A DNA stretch of 64,000 bases, taken from NCBI GenBank assembly GCA_963818725.1, contig CAWFTU010000007.1, positions 310,001 to 374,000 on the forward strand, read 5' to 3'. Below are positions 35,472-45,183 of this stretch, in pieces. A program made the position numbers and the translations under genes. Positions within the stretch are counted from its first letter, which is position 1, and every line of letters starts with the position of its first letter. The notes beneath the pieces were generated by a model. That model made no database searches, was not told where the DNA came from, and was given only the letters and a program-made list of their open reading frames with translations. The DNA is from DATFDN01 sp963818725. Its GTDB lineage: Bacteria; Pseudomonadota; Alphaproteobacteria; Acetobacterales; Acetobacteraceae.

Positions 35472-37355
35472 TCACCGCCTGCGACTAGGTTCCTGGGGCG
35501 GAATGGGGGCCGCCTCGGCCGCACCTTGGGTGGCAATCATCCCCGGCCCGCTGCTCGGCGAATCGCCATTGATGGAGAACACGTAGAGCGTGCTTCCCCG
35601 CGCTGGGAAACCCGCCATCGAGGCACTCACCATCGCCGCTCCGCCAACCCCGGTGTAGACAGCAACATACTGGCGGCCATCGGGACCGAGATAGGTAACC
35701 GGCTGCGAGATCACCCCGGAACTGAGCTTCTGCGACCACAACACCTTGCCGCTACGTGCATCTACCGCGCGGAAGAATCCATCGGCAGTGCCATAGAACA
35801 CCACGTCTCCAGCAGTGGCGATAGCGCCGCTCATGGTCATGAACTGCTCGTTGATCGACCACGCCTTCTTGCCCGTCGCCGGATTCCAAGCCATGAACTC
35901 GCCCCAGTGACCACCAGGCGCCGGCTCGCGCGTCATGTCCATGCCGTCGTAGGGCGTACCCGGAATGAACGCCACGGGGTGGTCGGTCACATCCATGCAG
36001 ATGTTGAAGATCCCAGCGTAGAGCAGGCCGGTGCGCGGCGAGAAGGTCGAAGGCTGCCAGTCCTTGCCGCCGATGTCCGGTGGGCAGACATGGGCAAGCT
36101 TGATGTCCGGCTTGGGTTCCATCGCGGGGTCGACGATGGGCCTGCCGGTTTTCATGTCGATGCCCTTGGACCAGTTCTGGTAGGCGAACGGTGCCGCGAC
36201 CAGAACCTCCCCGGTGGTGCGGTCAATGGTGTAGGCGTAGGCGTTGCGGTCGAAGTGGACCAGCACCTTTCGGGTCTGGCCGTTGATCGGCAGATCGATC
36301 AGGACGTCCTCGTTGACGCCGTCGTAGTCCCACTGGTCGTGCGGCGTGAACTGGTAGGCCCACTTCGCCATCCCAGTGTCGAGGTCACGCGCGAAGACGG
36401 CGCTCGTCCAAAGATTGTCTCCAGGCCGCTGCGCCGGCACGCGCGGGCCCGGGTTGCTAGTCCCGTAGTAGATCAGATTAAGATCGGGATCGTAAGAAAT
36501 CCATGCCCAAACCGCTCCCGCACCATGCTTCCACATGTTGGGCGGCCAGGTGCTGACGCCGAGGTCCTTGCCCTTCATCCAGTCGTAGAATGGCTTGAAG
36601 TCGGCGCCGATCTTCACAATCGAATCCGGGCCGGTGCTATAGGCGCGCCATAGCTCCTTCCCGGTGTCGACGTCGAGGGCGGCGATCCAGCCGATCTTGC
36701 CCATCTCGCCGCCGCTGTTGCCGACCAACACCTTGTTGCCGACGACGAACGGCGCCATCGTCATGGTCTGCCCGTCCTCGACGTTGCCCATCTTAATGCG
36801 CCACACTTCCCTGCCGGTCTTGGCATCGACCGCGACGGTGTGATCATCGAGCAGGTTGTAGATCAGCTTGCCGTTGGCGTAGGCGCCGCCGCGATTGACG
36901 ATGTCGCAGCACGCCTTGCCGATCGCCATCGGCGTGGGATCGGGCGTGTAGGTCCATTTGATTGGCGCGCCCGGCTTGGAAATGTCGAGGGCATAAGCGG
37001 GATTCGGAAAAGGCGCCACGATGTACATTGTGTCGCCGACCACCAGGGGGGCGCCCTCATGGCCGGCATTAATGCCATCGGAGAACGACCAAGCCATGCG
37101 CAACTGATTGACGTTGCCCGCATTGATCTTGTCGAGCGAGCTGTAACGCGTATTGGCGTAGTCACGCGCTTGGCGGTGCCATTCGCCCGGCGGGTCGTTT
37201 GGGGCGAAATTCGCGGTTGCACCGGTGGCCGAGTTGGACCCGGCCTGCTGCGCGGGCGCGGACGTCGCGGCCGCGTTGGTCTCGGGCTGCGCGACGGCGG
37301 GCACGGCGCCCGCGACTAACAGGCACAGTCCCAGGGCCACCGCCTGCTTGACCAT
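35472..37355 (-). CDS. xoxF: PQQ-dependent methanol/alcohol dehydrogenase, XoxF-like lanthanide type
   Basis: About 627 residues from the ATG at 37355, which has a G-rich ribosome site; the frame opens further to 37391. Signal peptide VKQAVALGLCLLVAGAVPAV. An eight-bladed PQQ propeller with adjacent Cys residues K-A-C-C-D-I-V-N (redox disulfide over PQQ) and W-x-x-D motifs. The active site reads TPHDQWDYDGVNEDVL: the catalytic Asp is followed two residues later by a second Asp, the extra lanthanide ligand of XoxF and ExaF enzymes (Ala in Ca-dependent MxaF). It oxidises methanol or other short alcohols in the periplasm. Downstream is its cytochrome. The gene symbol is by motif, not by alignment. 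Confidence 0.85.
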   Translation of the reverse strand: MVKQAVALGLCLLVAGAVPAVAQPETNAAATSAPAQQAGSNSATGATANFAPNDPPGEWHRQARDYANTRYSSLDKINAGNVNQLRMAWSFSDGINAGHEGAPLVVGDTMYIVAPFPNPAYALDISKPGAPIKWTYTPDPTPMAIGKACCDIVNRGGAYANGKLIYNLLDDHTVAVDAKTGREVWRIKMGNVEDGQTMTMAPFVVGNKVLVGNSGGEMGKIGWIAALDVDTGKELWRAYSTGPDSIVKIGADFKPFYDWMKGKDLGVSTWPPNMWKHGAGAVWAWISYDPDLNLIYYGTSNPGPRVPAQRPGDNLWTSAVFARDLDTGMAKWAYQFTPHDQWDYDGVNEDVLIDLPINGQTRKVLVHFDRNAYAYTIDRTTGEVLVAAPFAYQNWSKGIDMKTGRPIVDPAMEPKPDIKLAHVCPPDIGGKDWQPSTFSPRTGLLYAGIFNICMDVTDHPVAFIPGTPYDGMDMTREPAPGGHWGEFMAWNPATGKKAWSINEQFMTMSGAIATAGDVVFYGTADGFFRAVDARSGKVLWSQKLSSGVISQPVTYLGPDGRQYVAVYTGVGGAAMVSASMAGFPARGSTLYVFSINGDSPSSGPGMIATQGAAEAAPIPPQEPSRRR

Positions 37356-37391
37356 GTTTCCGCCCCCCAGCGTTCTCTGTTGGAGGAGCAT

Positions 37392-37962
37392 AATCCATCC
37401 TGGCGATCCGGGGCCAAAATCTTGCAGCCGTAATCAGGCGATCGCTTGATCGTGTACGGCCGGCGAGGCTGTGGTCTGATCCTGCTTGAACGGCACAGCG
37501 GGCACCCCGGGCGGCGCTCGACCAGACGGCAGACTTACCACCGGCCAGCGCCCGGCCCAGGCGATGAGCGCCCACGCGCCCGCCCCGGCGCGCCCCGACC
37601 GGCTCGCCGCCTCCAAGTCCGTCGCCGGACGGGCAATGCCCGCCGGAGCTAATCCGCTCTCCCTCTGCCCGGAGCCGGCCCTCTGCCCGGAGCCGGGCCG
37701 GCCCGCCGCTCCTTCCCTCGCGGGAGGGGGGGCGAGGATTGAGGTAGCCGCGCCGCGTCGGCCGGTTCAGCGGCTGGGATAGGCTCGGTTCTGATCGCCT
37801 CGCTGCGCCGTCGTCCGCTCGCCCCGCGGCGCCTGCACCGCTACCTCAGTCAGCGCAGAACGTTGGTGCGGACAAGGTCGACCACCTCGCTGGCGCGCCC
37901 ATTGAGTACCTGCTTTCAGGATCCCGACTATGGATAAGCCTCAATTTGTTTGCTGCTAACCC
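37392..37962. other. Non-coding interval between xoxF and the IS cluster
   Basis: No supportable gene. It holds an 18-bp tandem duplication CTCTGCCCGGAGCCGG(C/G)C at 37663-37680 and 37681-37698, followed by a small hairpin CCCTCGCGGGAGGG near 37714. The promoter for xoxF presumably lies in the first 150 bp. Confidence 0.5.
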
Positions 37963-39420
37963 CCATACTGTTCAGATAAACGGGTAGGCGGCATATGCTG
38001 CTGGCTGGGATTGTCCGGGGGGCGGCAGCGATGGCCGGTGCTCCTGCCGGCCTGCCGGCCGGCGTTCGTCTCAGCGACCACATCAGCCTCGGCGTGATTG
38101 TCAAGGCGTTCCCGCCCGAACGGGTACGGCAAATTCTGGCCGAGACCGGCACGGCGAGCGAGCGGGAGCGCGACCTGCCGGCGCAGGTGATGGTTTACTA
38201 CGCGATCGCCCTGGCGCTCTACATGGGCTCCAGCACGCGGGAGGTGTTGCGCTGCCTGCTGGAGGGTCTGCGCTGGCTCTGGGGCACTGAGGCGGTCAAG
38301 GTGGCAGGCCGGAGCGGCATCTCACAGGCTCGCACCCGGCTGGGCGAGGCGCCGCTGCAGAGGCTTTATGAGCAGGTGGTGCAGCCGATCGCGGCGCGCG
38401 CCACCAAGGGGGCGTGGTATCGGGCGTGGCGGCTGGTCAGCCTGGACGGCTCCTGCCTGGATGTGGCCGACACTGAGGAGAACCGCGCCAGCTTCGGGTG
38501 TCCGGGTGCGAGCCGCGGCGAGAGCGCGTTCCCGCAGCTCCGTTTTGTGGCCCTGGTGGAGAACGGCACGCACGTGCTGTTCGGCGCCCGCCTCGGCCGG
38601 TGCGCGGATGGCGAGACGACGCTGGCCCACGACGTGCTGAGGGGACTGCGGCCCGGCATGCTGTGCCTGGCCGACCGACAATTTTTTGGACACGCGCTCT
38701 GGCAGGCCGCGGCGGCCACCGGCGCCGACCTGCTCTGGCGGGTGAAGCACAATCTGCGGCTGCCGCGCACAAGCGTGCTGGCCGACGGGTCCTACCTGAC
38801 GACGATCTATTCCAGCGACAAGAACCGGCGACACGGCAGCAACGGCATCCGGGTGCGCGTGGTCGAGTATCGACTGGAGGGCGTCGCCGAGGCTGAGCCG
38901 CTGTATCGGCTGGTGACCACGATCCTGGATCCGGCGCAGGCGCCCGCCGCGGCCCTGGCCGCCCTCTACCATGAGCGCTGGGAAATCGAAGGCGCCTTGG
39001 ACGAGTTGAAGACGCACCTGCGCGGCGCGGGGGTCGTGCTGCGCAGCAAAACCCCGGCGTTGGCGCGCCAAGAGTTCTGGGGCTTGCTGCTGGCCCACTT
39101 CGCGGTGCGCGGGCTGATGCACGAGGCGGCGCTGCAGGCCGCGGAAGACCCCGACCGGCTCTCCTTCTCGCATGCCGTGCGCGTGGTCCGGCGCAAGCTG
39201 CCGCTGTTCGCCGCGCTTCCCCCCTCGGGCCAGGCGGGCTCTGCATAAGGCGGTGCTGAACGAGATCCTGGAGGAGCGCGTGGCAAGCAGCCGAGGCAGG
39301 CAGGTGCCGCGTGGGGTCAAGCGCAAGATGAGCAACTATCAGTTACGACCGCGCACCCCACAGCCGGTAACGCGGATCGACTACGTCAAGGCCATTCGCA
39401 TCATAAAGTGAACAGTATTG
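37963..39420 (+). mobile_element. IS4-family element
   Basis: Ends (C)CATACTGTTCAGATAAA and, inverted, CAATACTGTTCACTTTATG. Imperfect flanking duplication CTGCTAACCC / CGGCTAGCCC. Its right end abuts the left end of an IS1380 element. Terminal sequence matches the 124-bp MITE at 16 of the first 17 positions. Confidence 0.85.
37995..39411 (+). pseudogene. IS4-family transposase, frameshift near the 3' end
   Basis: The long frame opens AGVRLSDHISLGVIVKAFPP (IS4 N-terminal domain) and carries LVSLDGSCLDVADTEENRAS (first Asp), LCLADRQFFGHALWQAAA (second Asp) and the Y-H-E-R-W-E-I-E-G-A-L-D-E-L-K-T-H YREK-type Glu motif. At about 39216, next to a C-run, it shifts and stops at 39248. The other frame continues RRALHKAVLNEILEERVASS to VKRKMSNYQLRPR, the standard family ending, with stop at 39411. 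A single-base repair would make it whole. Confidence 0.88.
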
Positions 39421-39428
39421 CGGCTAGC

Positions 39429-41118
39429 CCGCATTTCTCACCGGAAGGTCAGCCCCGCGCGCTTTGAGGGCGTATCGGGGCTGATCCGCTGTGATTGACG
39501 GGATTTGTAGGCGATCTGGGCTGATTGCGGACAGGGCAGTCCCCCGCCGCTAGTTTGGCGGTGACGCGCCGGTCGGCGATGTGTCTTGCGGTGTCTGGTT
39601 CGTGCGGCTCAGGCAGCGGCCTCTCGCAGTTTCTCGTATGCCTGGGTGAACTCGTGCTGTGCCGGACAGCCCGAGGCCATGGCGACGCTGATGCGGCGGA
39701 CGCTGGTTCGGACCAGGGCGCCGATTTCGAGCAGCCGGAGCCGGATCGTGCCGCAGGTCGCGCTGGCAAACCTTGTGTGTGCCAGGCCGATGCGGCGCAA
39801 GGCGCAGAGCAGCACGTAGGCGGCGGAGGCGAACCACAGCCGCACCTGGTTGGCCCGCAGGGTGGCCGCGGCGGTGCGGTCGGCGAACAGGTCGAGCGGG
39901 CATTCCTTGATGCGGTTCTCCATCTCGCCGCGCGCGCAGTAGATCGCCTCGTAGAGATGCGGCGCGTTCGCCTCGTCCGCGCCGAGCGCGGTGACGACAA
40001 GGCGCGGGTTGGCCGCGCCGGCGGTCCATTCGGCCTTGCCGATCACCCGCCGCGCGCGGCTCCAACTCCGCAGCGTCCGCCAGGTGAAATCACGGAAGCG
40101 CCGGGCTGGCTTGCCAGTTGCCTCGGCTTCGCTGCGCGCCTCTTGGAGTTCCGCCTCTGTCGCGGCACCAAGGCGGGCGTTGCGCGCCAGCCCGAACAGG
40201 TAATCGACACGGTTGTTCTCGCACCAGGCCATCAGCGCCTCGCGGGCAAAGCCGCTGTCGGCGCGCAGCAGGATGCGGACCTTCGGCCAGCGGGCACGAA
40301 TCAGGCCAACAATGCGCGCCACCTCCTCGACCGCGCCGGCGCTGGCGTCGATGTTCGAGCGCCGCAGCTTCGCTGCCAGCAGGTGCCGGCCGCAGAACAC
40401 ATAGAGCGGCAGATAGCAGCAACAGTCGTAATAGCCATGGAAGAACCGGCCTTCTTGCTGGCCGTGCAGCGGATCGTCAGTGGCATCGAGATCGAGGATG
40501 ATCTGCTCGGGCGCGGTGCGGTGGGCGTCGAGGAAGAGATCGACGAACAGTGCCTCGATCGCGGCCGGATCGGCGGCAAGCCGGGTGTGGCGCGTCGGCG
40601 CCGGGCGGCTCAGTTCCAGCCGGTTCAGCGTGACGGGCGCCCAACGCGCGAGCGCGTTGGGACCCGACCTTGCCCGCCAGCGGCGCGCAGTCGCGGCGCC
40701 GGGCAGCCATCTTGCCGGCCAGCGTGGCCAGCACCGGGTCATGGCGCAGCTCGTCGTGATCGATCAGGTCCTCATAGCCGAGCGCAATGCCGACCACTCG
40801 CTGCATCACCAGCGTTTCAACCCCATGCTCCACCAAGGCGGGATTGCGCGCATCGGTGAAGCAGGCAGCCAGCCGCCGGGTCAGCCCCGATCACCCGGTC
40901 AGTAGCCCCCAGCAGCAGCGCTCCGGCATCCGAGGTGAGCCGCCCCCCGTCGAACGAGGCGACCACCGCGCGGCCTTCCACGCGTGCAAACTCGAACAGG
41001 CTCGGGCCACACTCTGTCGGCATCGGGGAACTCCTCCGCTCAGCGCCAAGGCTTTGTGGCAGAAGAACTTTCGCCGAATTCGGAGCCCCGATGCACCCAC
41101 TCCGGTGAGAAATGCGGG
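39429..41118 (-). mobile_element. IS1380-family element
   Basis: Terminal inverted repeats CCCGCATTTCTCACCGGA at both ends, flanked by CTAG / CTAA (imperfect 4-bp duplication). Its left end abuts an IS4 element; its right end overlaps the 10-bp target of the MITE at 41126. Confidence 0.88.
39609..41023 (-). pseudogene. IS1380-family transposase, two frameshifts
   Basis: Starts MPTECGPSLFEFARVEGRAV to GATDRVIG. An extra G in a G-run near 40889 shifts the frame, after which LTRRLAACFTDARNPALVEH and ALGYEDLIDHDELRHDPVLA continue to LAGK. A second shift near 40665 lies at a palindrome (CCCAACGCGC/GCGCGTTGGG). The remainder, from TLNRLELSRPAP to the stop at 39609, is open and contains ILDLDATDDPLHGQQEGRFF (catalytic Asp region), RVLLRADSGFAREAL-like RILLRADSGF and CARGEMENRIKE. 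Inactive as written. Confidence 0.87.
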
Positions 41119-41125
41119 CTAAGAG

Positions 41126-41249
41126 CAATACGGTTCACTTTAGTTGTTTGTGCCGCAGGGAGAACCAAGGCGAATGCTGCATTTTCAATTGGTTGGTATT
41201 CGACCGATAGCTTAAGTGAACAGGATTTTGCCTTAAGTGAACCGTATTG
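41126..41249. mobile_element. 124-bp MITE, copy 2
   Basis: Same element as 14615-14738. Perfect 10-bp target duplication GGGCTAAGAG (41116-41125 and 41250-41259). It is inserted exactly at the outer edge of the IS1380 element and the C-terminal codons of an IS982 remnant. Confidence 0.93.
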
Positions 41250-41254
41250 GGGCT

Positions 41255-41415
41255 AAGAGGATGGAGGGCTTGCCGGGTCTGAAGGCGTAGGCGACGAGGC
41301 AGGAGAGGACATGGACCATGGCGTTGATGATGGACCGGTGGCGTGAATGCTCGAGCCCCATTTCGGATTTCAGGGTATCGAGGACAGTCTCGGAGCTATG
41401 CTGGAATTTGGGTGA
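41255..41415 (-). pseudogene. IS982-family transposase, C-terminal remnant
   Basis: The minus strand reads SSETVLDTLKSEMGLEHSRH then RSIINAMVHVLSCLVAYAFR and P-G-K-P-S-I, the typical end of IS982 transposases (I-E-H-S-R-H-R-S ... A-Y-x-F-x-P-K-P-S-I). Only about 50 residues remain. It is bounded by the MITE on the left and the 3' end of a broken IS256 gene on the right. Confidence 0.75.
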
Positions 41416-41781
41416 CGGCGTGATCAGGCGGCGGTTTGAACCGGCGTTTTGATGACCTCGACACCGTTGCTGAAGGTGACACCCTGGACGACCTTGGGCA
41501 ACTGGTTTTCGCCTTTGAGCCGACGCCAGGTTTTCGCCGCGGCCGTGACCAGCTTGAACACCATCAACCGGGCGGTGTCTTGCGACAGCGCGCCCTTGGT
41601 GCGGATGGTGCGGTGCCGGACGGTGGCGAACACGCTCTCGATCGGGTTGGACGTGCGCAGATGATCCCAGTGCTCGGCGGGGAAGTCGTAAAACGTCAGT
41701 AGCGCGTCGCGGTCCTCCCTCGGTGTCAGAGAAGTTGCCGCCCGGATAGGATCTGGAACCTGGGGGCGCGGATAGCAGGCA

Positions 41782-42267
41782 GTGGCTCGATACGGACAGG
41801 CATACAAGGACAGGATAGTGGCGCGGCTATTGCCGCCGGAAAGCTCAGCGGCCGAGGTTGTCTCACGAGAGGTGGGCGTCAGCGTCGCGACACTGGAGCG
41901 CTGGCGGGCGGATGCGCTGGCCAATGGCGCCAGCGACCGGCGCGGCGGCGGCGGTCAACGCTGGACGGCGGTGGCCCGGCTGGAAGCGGTGATTGCCACG
42001 GCGGCGATGGATGAGGCCGCCCGCAGCGCCTGGTGCCGTGAGCACGGGCTGTATCCGGCCGAGCTGGATGGCTGGAAGCAGGATGCCGTCGCCGGCCTCG
42101 GCGAGCCGCGCGCGGCCAGTGCCGCGGAGGCCCGGGAGGACCGGCGGCGGGTGAAGGAGCTGGAGCGGGAACTGCGTCGCAAGGACAAGGCGCTGGCCGA
42201 AACGGCCGCCTTGCTTGTGCTGTCACAAAAACTGGCGGCGGTCTTTCACAAGGACGAGGACGCATGA
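41782..42267 (+). CDS. IS3-family OrfA-like protein
   Basis: 161 residues: an N-terminal helix-turn-helix (SSAAEVVSREVGVSVATLER), a middle segment with CREHGLYPAELDGWKQDAVA, and a strong C-terminal coiled coil (RRRVKELERELRRKDKALAE TAALLVLSQ in sequence). It binds the element ends. The last codons overlap the transposase start as ATGA, so the two are translationally coupled rather than made by frameshifting. Confidence 0.85.
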   Translation: MARYGQAYKDRIVARLLPPESSAAEVVSREVGVSVATLERWRADALANGASDRRGGGGQRWTAVARLEAVIATAAMDEAARSAWCREHGLYPAELDGWKQDAVAGLGEPRAASAAEAREDRRRVKELERELRRKDKALAETAALLVLSQKLAAVFHKDEDA

Positions 42268-43505
42268 CCCGTCTGGAAGACCGCCAAACCCTGGCAGACC
42301 ACATCGCGCAGGCCCGCGCGGACGGCGCCCGGCTGAGCCCGGCCTGTGCTCTGGCCGGCATCGATGCCCGCACCCTGCGGCGCTGGAAGGCCGGGGCCGG
42401 TCTGGCGCGGGGCGATCGCCGGCCGCACGCCGACCGCCCCGTCCCATCGCATGCGCTGAGCGAGGCCGAGCGGGCGAGGATCGTGGCGGTGTGCAATGAA
42501 CCGCGCTTCGCCGAGGCGCCGCCGGCGCGGATCGTTCCGATGCTGGCGGACGAGGGCCTCCACATCGCCAGCGAGGCCAGCTTTCACCGCGTGCTGCGCG
42601 CGCACGGGCAGATCAACCGCCGCGGACGCGCCCGCCCGCCGCGAGCGTCGGAGCCGCCTCGCACTCACATCGCCAGTCGCCCTGGCGAGGTCTGGTGCTG
42701 GGACGTGACGTTCCTGCCGTCGCAAGTCCAGGGACGCTGGTTCTATTTCTACCTGATCCTCGACCTCTACAGCCGCAAGGTCGTCGGCTTCGAAGTGCAT
42801 GACACCGACACCGCCGCGCATGCGGCCCATCTGGCCAGGCGAACCGCGCTCGCCGAGGGCGCGCATGCCACCTCGATGCGCCCGGTTCTGCACGGCGACA
42901 ACGGCGCCACCTTGAAGGCGACCACCGTGCTGGCCATGCTGCATTGGCTCGGCATCGAGCCATCCTACTCACGCCCGCGGGTCAGCGATGACAACGCCTT
43001 CGCTGAGGCGCTGTTTCGTACGGCGAAGTATCGGCCGGAATTCCCGCTCAAGGGACTGGTCGATCTGGATGCCGCCCGGCGATGGGCGGGGTGCTTCGTG
43101 CACTGGTACAACCATGAGCACCGGCACAGCGGCCTTCGCTACCTCACCCCGGCGCAGCGCCATGCCGGCCAGGATCGTGGCCTGCTGCGTGCCCGCCACG
43201 CGCTTTACCAGGCCGCGCGGGCCGGCAATCCACGGCGCTGGAGTGGGCGGACCCGCAACTGGACACCGGTTGGCGTCGTCACCCTCAATCCGGAGCGCGA
43301 CAGCATCGTCCGGACGGCGACCTCACACATCCAGCTTTCCAGTTCGATCGGCGCGCCTGCTTTCCCGTCCCGACCTGCAGACGCCCAAGCCACGGAGCGC
43401 AACGGAGGAGATGGGAGGCGTGGAGCCACCCGCAGCCACGCACAGCGCGCCCTATCGCGCGCGCGCATGGCGAGGATGGCGAGCACCGGACCTTCTCCGC
43501 AGTGA
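42264..43505 (+). CDS. IS3-family transposase (OrfB)
   Basis: 413 residues, intact. N-terminal helix-turn-helix (ACALAGIDARTLRRWKAG), then the integrase core: PGEVWCWDVTFLPSQVQGRW (Asp), RPVLHGDNGATLKATTVLAM (Asp) and SYSRPRVSDDNAFAEALFRT (Glu), with a C-terminal HRHSGLRYLTPAQRH motif. The last 60 residues (after TLNPERDSIV) are Ser/Arg-rich and probably read past the usual end of the family. No palindromic insert. Confidence 0.9.
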   Translation: MTRLEDRQTLADHIAQARADGARLSPACALAGIDARTLRRWKAGAGLARGDRRPHADRPVPSHALSEAERARIVAVCNEPRFAEAPPARIVPMLADEGLHIASEASFHRVLRAHGQINRRGRARPPRASEPPRTHIASRPGEVWCWDVTFLPSQVQGRWFYFYLILDLYSRKVVGFEVHDTDTAAHAAHLARRTALAEGAHATSMRPVLHGDNGATLKATTVLAMLHWLGIEPSYSRPRVSDDNAFAEALFRTAKYRPEFPLKGLVDLDAARRWAGCFVHWYNHEHRHSGLRYLTPAQRHAGQDRGLLRARHALYQAARAGNPRRWSGRTRNWTPVGVVTLNPERDSIVRTATSHIQLSSSIGAPAFPSRPADAQATERNGGDGRRGATRSHAQRALSRARMARMASTGPSPQ

Positions 43506-44898
43506 GCACCGTGGCACACTCGTCACCAGTCGGAGGATAGGAAAGATCGTTACGAAAGGCAGGCGGCAACTACGTTGACACTCACCGCCCTTCACCAGGC
43601 AGACGACCGCCTTCTCGTATTTGGCCGCATACTTCTCGGCGAAGGTGGCGATCGCCGCCTCGGCGGTGGCACGGTCCGGCGCCGTCCAGATCTCGCGCAG
43701 GTCGGCCTTGGCCGCGCGTTGGATGGACTTGGGCAGTTTGTCGAGAACATTGGCGGTCTTGTGGACCGTGCAGCGCTGGTGCCGGGTTGTCGACGAGACT
43801 TCCTCGAGCGCCTTCCAGAAGCCGAGCGCACCGTCGCCGGTGGCCAGCTCGGGGGCGATGACCAGGCCGCGGGCCTTGAGGTCGACCAGCAGTTCGCGCC
43901 AGCTCTGCGCGCTCTCGCGCACGCCGACCTGAAAGCCGAGCAGTTCCTTCTTGCCCTCCGGGGTGGCGCCGATCAGCACCAGCACGCACTCGGCCTGCGG
44001 CTCCATCCGGGCCTGAAGGTAAATGCCATCGGCCCAGACATACACGTAGTGCCGCGCCGACAGGCCGCGCCGCTGCCAACGCTCGTACTCGGCCTGCCAC
44101 TCGTCGCGCAGCCGCGCGATGACCGCGGGCGACAGATTCGGGGCATCGCGCCCCAGCAGGGCGGCGCGCGCCTCCTGGAAGTCGCCCATCGAGAGGCCGC
44201 GCAAGTAGAGGATGGGCCGCAGCGCATCCAGGCTTCGCGTCCGTCTCGCCCAGCGCGGCAGGAGCGCCGCGGTGAAGCGGATGCGCTCGGCCCCATTCTC
44301 GCCGGCGCCGCGGTCGCGCAATTTCACCTGGCGCACCGCGACCGGGCCGATCCCGGTCTGCACCAGGCGTTCCGGCCCATGCCCGTGCCGCACAACGCGC
44401 TCGCGCCCGTCCGGCAGGCGCAGCCCCTTCAACTCGGCCAGGAACGCCTCGGCTTCGGCCTCCACAGCCTCGACCAGCAGGCGCCGAGCTCCGCTCCTCA
44501 GAACCGCCGTCAGCGGATCCTCGATCTCGTCTGGCTGACGAAGGGGGACAACGATGCTATACACTTCTCATAGGCGTATCGCTCCTCCGGAGGTTCAGGC
44601 AGGCTCTCACCCACCTCGATACGCCGCCTTCACTCAGCCATCACCCAATTCCGCGCATAGCCCATGCGGCGGATCTGCTGGACCGACCGGCGGATGAGGT
44701 CTGGCGCGTTTGGCGCCTGCGGGCCGTCCGCAGCAGGGTTCTTGGGGGTGTCGGCGGGTTGGCGTGACGGCGGATCGTCGCCAGCATGGCAAAGGCCAGC
44801 ATCGCCAGCGAGACGTGGCGATGCCAGCCGTGCCAGGAGCGGGTCTCGTTGTGGTCGAGGCCGAGTTCGGTCGTGGCGGTCTCGAACACGTCCTCAAC

Positions 44899-44948
44899 GC
44901 CCTCCGGCCGTATTCCATTGGCATAGCCAGTGGAACCTTGACGGCCTC
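44899..44948 (-). repeat. Palindromic mini-insert, copy 5 (IS701, site 3)
   Basis: 50 bp on the minus strand after TGGGCG. Outer arms GGCCGT/ACGGCC, core CAAGGTTCC, inner arms ACTGGC/GCCAAT, loop TAT, then GGAA, end CGGAGGGC. Same orientation as the gene. Confidence 0.87.
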
Positions 44949-45129
44949 CGCCCAGCGCCGTCCCTCGACTGCGGCCAGTGTCTCGATGCTGGTTCCGGCC
45001 GGGCACCAAGTGGTGAAATACGCCTGCGCCCCGTCAGCGATGTTGCGCCGGATCAGCAAGCCACCTGTCCACAGGCCGACGCTGCCGCTGTTGTATTCGT
45101 CGGCGCTGAGGTCGGCGAGTTCGAGATAC

Positions 45130-45183
45130 CCCTCGTCTTGCCCTTCCATCCGGCTGCGCCGGACGGAACCTTCGGCAAGCCTC
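45130..45183 (-). repeat. Palindromic mini-insert, copy 6 (IS701, site 2)
   Basis: 54 bp on the minus strand after TGGGCG, in frame with the transposase. Outer arms CTTGCC/GGCAAG, core GAAGGTTCC, inner arms GTCCGGC/GCCGGAT, loop GCA, then GGAA, end ACGAGGGG. Confidence 0.88.

Larger units (their letters stand above)
41724..43580 (+). mobile_element. IS3-family element nested in IS256
   Basis: About 1857 bp. Ends TGTCAGAGAAGTTGCCGCCC and, inverted, TGTCAACGTAGTTGCCGCCT. No clean target duplication, and the true outer edge may lie about 8 bp further out on each side. It holds the orfA/orfB pair. Confidence 0.8.
41424..44564 (-). pseudogene. IS256-family transposase split by an IS3 element
   Basis: The N-terminal part, from the ATG at 44564 to about 43590, has the Mutator-type fold: QVKLRDRGAGENGAERIRFT, YVYVWADGIYLQARMEPQAE (Asp), LVIAPELATGDGALGFWKAL (Asp) and QRCTVHKTANVLDKLPKSIQ, ending AVVCLVKGG. 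The C-terminal part at 41735-41424 resumes REDRDALLTFYDFPAEHWDH and LRTSNPIESVFATVRHRTIR (Glu). About 1.85 kb of IS3 sequence separates them. It is not closely related to the other IS256 copies at 55 and 61 kb. Confidence 0.88.

Noticed and set aside
40640..40661. Perfect palindrome CCCAACGCGC/GCGCGTTGGG inside the IS1380 transposase, at a frameshift
   Set aside because: It resembles the nine-copy element in being an insert-like palindrome in a transposase, but it lacks AAGGTTCC, GGAA and the TGGGCG target, so it was not counted as a tenth copy.
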